This document shows positions 29,710-38,299 of a stretch of 64,000 bases of DNA, one piece after another. Within the stretch, counting starts at the first letter, position 1, and every line of letters starts with the position of its first letter. The DNA comes from Palaemon carinicauda (Eukaryota > Arthropoda > Malacostraca > Decapoda > Palaemonidae), in assembly GCF_036898095.1 (NCBI RefSeq), contig NC_090730.1, forward strand, positions 22,418,666 to 22,482,665, given 5' to 3'. The position numbers and the translations under genes are program-made. Below the pieces are notes generated by a model that was not told the origin of the DNA, searched no databases, and saw only the letters and a program-made list of their open reading frames with translations.

Positions 29710-31169
29710 GAAACGGGGGCAGGTGCATCATTGTGATTAGTAAAGCTGGAATCATTTACGTGGGATTGCCAAGAAGACCCCCGAAAGACATTCCACCTAC
29801 CAAACCTCATGGACACAGGAAATGTAATGTATCATGGCAAGAGGAGAGATTGCAAAATTCACCTCTAGTTTGCCAAAGCCACGATAATGTAATCCTCATA
29901 TCGGACGGTGTCTCTCTGTTGTTGAGTGTGATCAACTTCATAAGTGAAAGTGAAGTGTGCCTTAAAAGTCACAAGTTACCATACTGCGGAGTTGTGAAGA
30001 TTACTTGTGTCGCAGATGACAAATTAAGTTTACTGACTTGTGACGGAAGAACGTATGAGAAAACATGGAAAGGTATAATTGAAAGCATTGATAAAGAAAA
30101 GACTCCAAAACCTTCAGAACCGGAACTCACATCTTCAATCAAGGAAGTGTTAACAGGTATACAGCGTTGTTCAGAGATGGTGACCACAGAAGGAAATATT
30201 ATTCGAGACTTAGATATCTACATGAGTCAGTTAAGTTTAGCCGCTAGTCTTTTAGCCGAGCCGCAAAAGGATGTTTTTTCTGGGTCTGTGAGAATCGGAC
30301 AAAAGTTAGAACGTAAAGGTTACTACATAGCTCATTTAAAACTTAAAAAGAATATACCCAGATTTGACTTTGAAGGAAAATGGTGGCATTTGAATGTAAC
30401 TGTACCCATCAAAGGTTATAAAGAATCCTTATGTATTAAGCTCGATGGGCCGCACTTGAGTAAAGACATAAATATATCTGTTCCCTTACCAGATTTGAAC
30501 ATCCTCGAGTCATTATCAGCAGTTAAAATTGTATGTTATTTAGTATTAGGACACTTTACCACCCTTCAGCCAGTTTGCCAAGTATTAGCATGCAATGTAA
30601 ATTTAGATATTTTTCATTTTCTATCTGATTATCATGAGCTTACTGTAAAAGATGCATCGTCAAAATTCTCAACTGTCATTCAGAATTTTTCTCTTCTTAA
30701 AAATCAGAGTGAAACTACTTGCTCCAAAATCTCCCTATCAGTTCAGCCATGTCATGTTAGATTATCTTTCATAGATAATGATGTTAACAGGCAGCTGTTC
30801 TTAATGTTACTTAATTTGAATTCCTCAACAAAATGTACCTTCTCTCGCTTAAGAAACTCGGATGAGGTTCAATTGTGGTATCACAACATACCTGTTGATA
30901 TTCATTATTCGCAACTCGACAAGAAAATTGTAGTGTCATTGAGTGGCCCAGATCCGTCAGTGGTTCTCGCAGTGAAAGTTACTATTGAAAAACACATAAT
31001 TGAAAGTGGAACCATTCCATCTTCCATTACACTTGATGCTGATGTCTTTGAAGAAGCTACTAATTCCTGTCAGATTTTAGCATTTGAATCATCCAAAGCT
31101 ACTACACAAGTCGCCGTCAAGCATTTGCATAAAATTGTTTCTACAACTATGTGCAGTGTTCCTCTTTGA
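29710..31169 (+). CDS. FAAP100: FAAP100-like protein, last exon (C-terminal part)
   Basis: FAAP100 partners FANCB and FANCL in the Fanconi anaemia core complex, which ubiquitinates FANCD2/FANCI in interstrand crosslink repair in the nucleus. This exon follows a good 3' splice site (AAACTTTTCAG) and is open for about 486 codons in phase 1. Its first part looks like the end of a beta-propeller (GIIYVGLPRR; KLSLLTCDGRTYEKTW). A helical stretch, SSIKEVLTGIQRCSEMVTTE followed by SLAASLLAEP, resembles the IKELLSGIGNISERV region of the vertebrate protein. Later beta-rich parts (VVLAVKVTIEKHII) also resemble it. The similarity is from memory and moderate. The listed GTG at 29733 is not a real start, because earlier exons must exist. 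None was found upstream, where DIRS copy 1 and unassigned DNA lie. It is unlike the transposons around it. Confidence 0.55.
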
Positions 31170-31191
31170 TGTTGTGTGGTCTTGATATACA

Positions 31192-31398
31192 ATTTGGAAA
31201 AACATTCATACAATTGTTTATGTTTATATTCCAGATATATAATGATTTTTGTAGCACATAATTTGGAAGAACATTCATACAATTGTTTATGTTTATATTC
31301 CAGATATATAATGATTTTTGTAGCACATAATTTGGAAGAACATTCATACAATTGTTTATGTTTATATTCCAGATATATAATGATTTTTGTAGCACATA
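31192..31398. repeat. Three exact-length 69-bp tandem repeats
   Basis: Units start at 31192, 31261 and 31330 (ATTTGGAAGAACATTCATAC ... TTTGTAGCACATA). They are near-identical, the first unit differing by AAAAAC for AAGAAC. The array begins 23 bp after the stop codon of the FAAP100-like exon and so probably lies in its 3' untranslated region. Because 69 is a multiple of three, open frames run through it, but these are chance frames. Confidence 0.95.
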
Positions 31399-31429
31399 TT
31401 CAAAACCTTATAAGGTTATTCTGTTGGTT

Positions 31430-31680
31430 TAGGGGAGACATAACAAATGTCTCCTGTGTTCCTACAATACAAACCTTTTTCTTTTAAAGTGGGCAATGTC
31501 TTTAGCAGAGCTGGAACAGCCATTGAAATCCTTAACAAGGTAGAAAATAACAGGTGGTTAGCTGGGGCAAGAAGCTCCACCCACTTTCCTGTTAAAGACT
31601 CCTCTACACTTTTGTCTTCGTCCGCAACAAGTACTGTTGTATTGTTGAGTCCTATCTAAGGCTGTTTAATCTTTTTTCAT
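31430..31680. repeat. Left inverted terminal region of old DIRS element
   Basis: The sequence AATGTCTTTAGCAGAGCTGG ... CCTTAACAAGGTAGAAAATA ... ACAGGTGGTTAGCTGGGGC aligns with the reverse complement of 37780-37905. It has many substitutions but the same order of blocks, as expected for diverged inverted terminal repeats. Confidence 0.55.
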
Positions 31681-31849
31681 ACTATTTGGTTCCAATGTTT
31701 GGCTTTAGATAATGAAACAAAGCAAGAACATAAGTTAAAGTTGGATACTCCATAGGTTTGTGGCTAGGCGGCAATAGATCCACATACTTTACGCCTTGAG
31801 GGCATGCTTGCTAGAAATTATTCACATTTACTGAGTGAAGATTGTGGCC

Positions 31850-34050
31850 TCACATTAAGGTGGTCGTATTCTTTGAGGAGTGGGAAGGCTAATCATTCTC
31901 TGGCGTCATTCTTGGCAACGCTCATACTAATACCAGAGGGACTGTTTAGCACTTTGTGATTCTTGTAAAGTTCCCCGTTCTATTAAGTTAATGGGTATAT
32001 GCCCTAGCTTGGTCCCAGGGAGTATGCTTCAGGAGCAAGGAGAATTCAAATCAAAATTTACAAAGTGGATTTTTTCAGGGTTGGTGGAATGCGAGATGAT
32101 TGCAACACTCCAACATGTGATGGAAGCTCTATCTTGCAAATCAGTGACGAGTGACTTAGGGAAGGGTTGCTTTCTTAGGTAGTGCAGGGAGGCCCTTGAT
32201 GTCTCTTTTTGAGAGAACCAGTAGCTAAGGCTACCTTGCCCCCAGTGTCCACAGTGATTGCAGGTGTGACCCCATTAGTGATCATCACAGTGCGCTCAAA
32301 GCCCAAGAGGACTGTATGAAGGCTCCTGCATCTGAAGTTGGGGCTGTGCTGGTACCAAAAGGGTAAAAGAATGCTCCCACAACAGTGGTTGTAGTGCTGG
32401 ATCCTAAAGTTGGGTGTAAGGTGTGCATTTAGCCCCTGTGCCTGTCACCTCTACCCCTGTACCTGTGTCTGCATTACGAGTGCCAGTGAATTTACCTGCC
32501 GCTCATCCTCTAACAGTGTTCTCTGTGTGGTTATTCTCCTCGGGAATTTTCTCTTTGGGTTATGCAGACTTTGACTTCTCCTCTTGCTGAGCTGGATGGG
32601 AAGTTTGGTTAGAGAAAGCAAATTTGTTCCTCTTCCTATTCTGATTCTAATGCTTATAATTGCAAAAAGAAGGATTTGAAGAAGTCGAGGAAGGCCATCA
32701 ATAGTTGCAAGGATAGAGTATGAGATACAGTACTTCTTTCTCTACCTTGGTTATTGCAAGAGATTTTTCTCTCCTTGATGACTGCTGGCTTGGTGCATCA
32801 TCAGCCCCAAATTATATTAGAGGTTCTGTCCTTGAGTCAGAACGCTTGTTTTTGTGAAGGAAGTGTAGATCTCCAGGGCATCCTATCAAAGCTGCTACCC
32901 CTGTGAGGTACGATAACACTGTACTTTAACTCTTTTGCTCCACAGTATCCGGTACCAACAGATGCAGACAACCCCAAGTGTTAGGGTTCCTTTATGGACA
33001 TTTTAGCACTCATATGTGAGGGCAATAAACTGGGCGAAGCAACTGAGGCAGGACCATGGTTATTGATCGGTGCTGTGGAGCCCTTCAAAAGTATAGGCCT
33101 TCTCCAAAGCTGCCATGGTCAGATCTTGCTAGTGTGGCCCTAAATCAAGTTGACAATCAGATTTGTGGGTCTAAGAACTTGCTTGCCTCCGATCAGTTAA
33201 GCAAGATTCCCCCTAACCACCCCCTTACTCCTGAGGCAGAAAAGGTTCCATGTGCCAGTCTGCTATGTCACCACCTCTTCAGATTGTTCCGTCAGTGTGC
33301 ATGCTTTCGAGAGGACTTCCCTTGGAGAGACTCAGTCAAAGGCACCCTTTTCATCCTCTGAGTCACCGGCCATGGAATCTTACACCATAGCCCCCCTCCA
33401 AGGTGTAATGTGGCATGATCAGGTGCCAGGCACAGGGACATACTTCACAAGGACAACAAGGTTATCAACCCTTTACTCCAGACAATACAGGAGCCTTGTG
33501 CTGTCTGGTGGGAAGAAGGGTGACCTTCTTGGCACACCAGTCTGCAAACTAGTGGGCTAGCTGGTTTTCATAGTGGAGGGATGCTTTGTTTTCCCATTTC
33601 TAAAACCAAGTTGGTTCATAAGTAGCTCGAAACCAAAACATGTTGGTGTGGGTGGCCACGACTCTCCTTTCAAGGAGTCACTGTAGATAGTGGTAGAGAA
33701 CTGCTTTACAGTCTCTTAAAAGGGCTCTGGTACTTCGAGAGTGTCTTTAGCCAAACGTTCTAGTGTGGCCATGCTTGCGGGATTTGGGGTAAAGAAGGCT
33801 GCTGTGACCTTCTTTAGATCTCTATCAGATATTCTGTGGGTGTGCAGCATTTCCGTGGCATCAAACCTAGTTAACTCTGGTAGAGAAGTAGAGGTAAATG
33901 GAGTTTGATGTTAGTGTTCCCCCTGTTATGCTATGGGACAGTCTGCCAAAAATACAGCGCAGAGTCTTGGGTAGTGAGTGTCCTTCAGGATGGGCACTAG
34001 CCTCTTTTTCTTGACCACTGGTCTCTCTATCTCTATCTTACAGACCAATA
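31850..34050 (+). pseudogene. Degenerate gag-like region of old DIRS element
   Basis: No continuous frame. Short stretches such as VALNQVDNQICGSKNLLASD (near 33135) and DQLSKIPPN (near 33195) have the flavour of DIRS Gag. The assignment rests mainly on position, between the left terminus and recognisable RT. Confidence 0.4.
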
Positions 34051-34139
34051 TTGTTTATGAACAGTTCTCAAACATCACATAAAGCCCTGGCTTTGTTATT
34101 AGAGGTGAAAGGTATGTTGAATAAGAATGCGCTCAAAGT

Positions 34140-34900
34140 AATACAAAATTGGTCTTCGGGCGTCACCTGGTGGAGAACTCAAAGGTCATCGACTTCTCTC
34201 CACTGAACCAGTTTGTTCAATAAATGAATTTTAAGATGGAAGCAGTACAGTGTGCACTGATTTCCATCGGAGAAGGAAACTTAATGCTTTCACTGGATCT
34301 GAAAAATGCATTCGTGAATGTACCCATTCATCAATTGTCTCAGAAGGTCATCCGCTTTTGATTTGACAGTGCTGTACCAATTCAAAACAGTGTATTATGA
34401 ACTGCATATTGCTCCTCAGATGGTCACTCTGATGGCAAATTAACCTACTGCACTTGCATGGGGCATGTTTGTTGATGTTTCACAATGATTGGCTGATCTT
34501 GGCCTCTTGAGGCAGTTGCTACAGGATCGAGATTGGCATCTCGCTATTGTGATAAATTGAGGTGTCGAATCTCATTTTCAAGAAGAAGAAGCATCATCTT
34601 GGCATGCTAAAAGAAACGGGAGCTTTGAGAGCCTTTGCATCAGACGAGCACATCGAGCTCATATAGGTAATGTAATCGTTTCTGCCCAAGATAGTACTCC
34701 TAGCTCTGTGCTGGTAGAGTCTTCTTGACCACCCTTCTTCACTGGAGAAGCCCATTCCACACAGGCACCTCCACCAAAGATCTTTTCAGTTGGGTTTGAA
34801 GGATCGCTGGTCAGCCTATAGGAATCCCCAGAATCATCCTGTTTCAATTGGAGAGGAAGCATGGGCTGATATTATAGACAAGGGAAACCTCACCAGGGTA
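34140..34900 (+). pseudogene. Degenerate RT of old DIRS element
   Basis: Across frames the text reads VVENSKVIDFSPLNQFV, FKMEAVQCALISIGEGNLML, SLDLKNAFVNVPIHQLSQKV and a TAYCSSDGHSDGK region, which parallel RT motifs of DIRS polyproteins. After 34640 it reads LEKPIPHRHLHQRSFQLGLK, the RT-RNase H connection. Multiple stops are present and the YLDD box is not recognisable. Confidence 0.7.
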
Positions 34901-35037
34901 CATGAAACTGTTCTCATATGCGTTAAAGGAGGGATAGGGTGCACACCTTGCAACTTGGTGTGAGGATCAATAGGAATTGATATGTTCACCACATGACTAA
35001 ACAAGAAGTAGCATGTGTTTTGATCCCCAGTTCTACC

Positions 35038-35039
35038 TG

Positions 35040-35080
<41 letters not shown>

Positions 35081-35170
35081 TTGCTAAGTTACAACCCTTT
35101 TTTGAAAAGCAAGTTGCTATAAGCCCTATAAGGGCTCTAACAAGGAAAATAGTCCAGTGAGGAAAGGAAA
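35038..35170 (-). mobile_element. Short retroposon copy with (AAT)n tail
   Basis: On the minus strand it reads TCCTCACTGGACTATTTTCC, CTTATAGGGCTTATAGC, AAAAAAGGGTTGTAACTTAG and then about 14 AAT units. It is the reverse-orientation copy of the repeat at 45614-46000. It is inserted where RNase H of the old DIRS element would be. Confidence 0.8.
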
Positions 35171-35270
35171 TAGGATCAACAGTGTTGTGAACATGCCACA
35201 CCTCAGGATGACCCTGGTTGCTTCTGGATGGTCACATGCCGAGTAGTATTTCAATCAATTAACACGTGTA

Positions 35271-35902
35271 CAATAGGTCTTCAAGTTAAAATGGGGATCC
35301 GTTCGTTGTAAGTCAGATTAAATACATAACATACTGTGTTTACATACATACTTTTATATGTATACTGTAATTTACTTTAGAAAAAGTAGGAAAACAATCC
35401 ATTACCATTCATAAATTACTGTACCCTGTACTGTACATACAAATACTGTACCTGTACCCAACACAGTATAGTAGTGTATCTACACTTATACAGAACTAGT
35501 AAACAATAAGTACTGTACTTAATACATACAGTATTACAGTTCTTTACCTTTATTCCTGTGGTTGGCCTGCACACTGCCATCAGAAGTCTCCCTTACACTT
35601 GCCAAACATGATTCATAGCAAAAAAAGGCACAAAAATATCCAAAATAGAGCAGGACCAAAATACAAAATTTGTATCATAAACAAAGATGGTAAACTAATG
35701 CTAAAGTGATGTGTAATGTACTACTACATGGCATTAGTTGCTCTCTGCCTCTGCAAGTAGTTCACTGTATCAATGAACCAAATGTCATAGCTCAAAATTT
35801 AGTTATGGAGATTTTTTATGTACCGTATGGGAGCCCATTCGTAACGGAAAACTGCAGTACCTGTAACTTAGGACTGTCGTAACCCGAAGACCTCCTCTAC
35901 TG
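35271..35902. mobile_element. Probable 632-bp TA-flanked DNA transposon remnant
   Basis: The left end CAATAGGTCTTCAAGTTA and the right end, read as its complement CAGTAGAGGAGGTCTTCGGG, share AGGTCTTC and GTTA blocks. TA flanks both sides (35269-35270 and 35903-35904). The inside is AT-rich with many TACTGTAC motifs and no frame. It interrupts the old DIRS element between its RNase H and recombinase shreds. Confidence 0.5.
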
Positions 35903-35929
35903 TAGTCAAGTTCCTAAGAGAACTACCCC

Positions 35930-36400
35930 TATTTTCCACCCTTTTCTATCAGAGGTACCACTAAACTATGAAGCTGCCTGCACTTCATGGTTAGAAACAG
36001 TCCAGCATCTCCTCCAAGTAAAAGGCTTTTCATATAGTATTCAGATGTCTGGGTACCTGCTGCTGTCTACCAGGGGAAGTGGGACATTGGTGTCATAAAA
36101 GAAGTACTTTTCATTTTGGGAGCTTCTCTACCTTAGATCGCAGACTTTTTTTTACTTTTTACTCCGTGAGAAGCACCTCTTAGTTGCGTTTCTAAAGGCA
36201 ACCGCTCAGCCTTGAGTACAATCTTTCTACTGAAAAGCATAGACCTTTTTTCTTTCATGGTGTTGTGTATGTTCATGAGGAGCTTTGAAAAATCTGGCCA
36301 ACCCCAGTACCTCAGGCCCCCACCATGGGATGTAACATGGTTATGTAATAACCCATGCTATGAGAGTTGTAAGGATTTCTTTGGTTTTGTGCTCGAGTTC
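35930..36400 (+). pseudogene. Degenerate recombinase N-terminal part of old DIRS element
   Basis: Shreds in order include ALHGWKQSSISSK, RSFEKSGQPQYL and RPPPWDVTWL (near 36310), the last being the start of the catalytic domain in this DIRS lineage. The frame is interrupted by stops. Confidence 0.6.
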
Positions 36401-36820
36401 ATGGCAAGAAACTGTTGAGACAGGACCCTAGGTTCAAGACCTTCTCCATCCCCCTTTCTATGTTAAACATCAGAGGATATTAGAGAGCAGATGCTTTTGC
36501 ATTGTGATGGCTCTGCGATGCTATCTCTTCAGTTTTGTGTCCAAGTTTATGGCAAGAAGCTGTTGAGACACGACCCTAGGTTCGAGACGTTCTCCATCCC
36601 CTTTCTATGTGAAGCATCGGAGGATATTGGAAAGATGCTTTTGCCTTGTGAGGGCTCTGCAGTGCTATTTCTTCAGTTTTGTGTCCGAGTTCATGGCAAA
36701 AAGCTGTTGAGACACGGCCCTAGGTATGAGATCTTCTCTATCCCCTTTCTCTGATAAGCATCGGAGAAATTTGAGAGGAGATACTTTTGCCTTGTGAAGG
36801 CTCTGCGGGGATATTAGAAG
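36375..36820. repeat. Degenerate tandem repeat, about 145-bp unit, three copies
   Basis: The marker TTCATGGCAAGAAGCTGTTG recurs at about 36398, 36546 and 36690 (spacing 148 then 144 bp), with GAGACACGACCCTAGGTTCG and CTTCTCCATCCCCTTTCTAT following each time. It lies inside the recombinase remnant, between its N- and C-terminal shreds. Confidence 0.8.
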
Positions 36821-37039
36821 AGGTCTCGATATGTCATGCCTGAGTGTCAGCATCTCTTCTTCAGCACTGGCAAAACTAAAATAGAGGTATTGTAGAACAT
36901 GGTCTCTCTCTCTCTGGCATTGCAAGATGATTAAGAGAATGCGCTTGGACCTTTGAGGAAATTGAGGTACCAGCTTGAACTACAGCTCACAAAAACGGGT
37001 ATTGATCCCATTTACATTCCAAAGATTCTTCATTCGGAT

Positions 37040-37155
37040 GGTTAATGAAGGAGTTTGGAAGCAAGAAACAATTTTCACAGCATTCTTTTCAAGGGAGTAT
37101 ACCTTTTAAGTCCTTCAAAAATTTTGGCCTTGGCCGAGTAGTGGCAGCTTAAGTA
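37040..37155 (+). pseudogene. Recombinase C-terminal shred of old DIRS element
   Basis: GVWKQETIFTAFFSREYTF corresponds to the C-terminal helix of DIRS recombinases. The catalytic Tyr position (usually FYLRD) is FFSRE, so the catalytic residue is lost. Confidence 0.55.
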
Positions 37156-37699
37156 GCTTTGTAGCCAGCCCACCTCCTAAGCAGAACAGTAAGCATCATC
37201 TTTATGGTGGTAACGTGTTTAGAGGAAAGGTAGAAAGATTGGCTCTTCAGCTTCTTTCCTTCCGCTTACTTGGAGATAAAGCATTTGTAATGTTACATAC
37301 TGCATCTGACATTGATGCTGTTAAGCTACATTTCTTAGCAGACGTCTTATTACACTTGATCTATAAGAAATACAGTATCTCTCCCCCATCTTCCTTGTAC
37401 AAAGAGGAGGACAGTGGAGTGAACTCTTGTACCTATCCATTGGCTATCATGCACCAAGTATTTCATTCCAGATTGCGTCTTCCCTTCGAGGGAGAAAGAC
37501 TGTCATCGATCAAGTACATAAGTAATTACTGGCCAGGCACTATCAGCCTACTCATCCCTATGATGTGCTAATAGGAGGTCTGGTTCTAGGCTGTTCCCTA
37601 CCCACCAGTGAGTAAGTCTGTCTCCCTCTTTTAAAAGACGAAAGGTTTATTTATGCATAGGAAAAATTAGATTTTAAAACTGATTTGTATTTTCCCTTA

Positions 37700-37917
37700 C
37701 TACACATACCTGAGTCCTATGAAGTTCAACTTCTTGCCTCAGCCACTCTCTCAGTCCAAAGCCAAAGGTCAAAACTAAAGTCTTTGACATGAGGGTGGGC
37801 GCCCTGCCCACCTCCAACCTCGCTCACTACCTGTCATTACAACCTTGTTAACAATTTCAATTTCAAAGCCGTTCAAACTCCACGGAAGACATTCTATGTT
37901 TTAAAGGGAAAATAAAA
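37700..37917. repeat. Right inverted terminal region of old DIRS element
   Basis: The complement of this stretch matches 31485-31600 in block order. A preceding TTTGTATTTTCCCTTACTAC (about 37683-37702) resembles the complement of the last bases (TTTTAAAGGGAAAATAAAA), as an internal complementary region would. DIRS copy 2 starts at 37918, so copy 2 probably landed in or beside this terminus. Confidence 0.5.
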
Positions 37918-38095
37918 TTTTCAATATTAAACTTACCCGATAATCATGTAGCTGTCAACTCCGTTGCCCGACAGAATTCTATGGAGGGATACGCCAGCTA
38001 TCACAATACTAGAAGGGGGTGTACTTACCAGCGCCACCTGTGGCCAGGTACTCAAGTACTTCTTGTTGACACCTCCTCAATTATTCCTCTGTCGT
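37918..38095. repeat. Left inverted terminal repeat of DIRS copy 2
   Basis: TTTTCAATATTAAACTTACC and onward matches copy 1. The inner part (CGACAGAATTCTATGGAGGG) is the complement of 44462-44590. Confidence 0.9.
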
Positions 38096-38299
38096 GCTTC
38101 CGGCAAGTCGTTCTGGGATACGCTTATGATCTTCGAGTTTGTTCACGGCTAATTGGTGAAGTATTCTCTCAGATTTCGGCTGTCGCATTACTGGAAACCT
38201 TCTTATATTAGCTAGATAGCTTTTATATAGTCCTGATTAACGGTTAACGATCTTTTGCTTGATTTTGGAAACCCCTTTGGCTAACTCTTTGGATTCTAG

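Larger units (their letters stand above)
31430..37917 (+). mobile_element. Old, shattered DIRS-type retrotransposon
   Basis: Left and right ends are related in inverted orientation. At 31485-31570, TTTAAAGTGGGCAATGTCTT and CTTAACAAGGTAGAAAATAA correspond to the complement of 37825-37905. Between them lie gag-like shreds, RT shreds (34140-34900), recombinase shreds (35930-36400 and 37040-37155) and later insertions. It belongs to a different lineage from copies 1-3, nearer to the PPPWDV-type recombinase of the relic at 1-4321. DIRS copy 2 begins directly at its right end. Confidence 0.7.

Noticed and set aside
31070..31487. Open frames on both strands through the 69-bp array (repetitive short proteins)
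   Set aside because: They arise only because the unit length is a multiple of three. No conserved domain, and they overlap the FAAP100-like stop region.
33056..33560. Two overlapping ~100-codon frames as possible host genes
   Set aside because: They lie inside the shattered DIRS element where gag is expected, have no splice context, and are interrupted.
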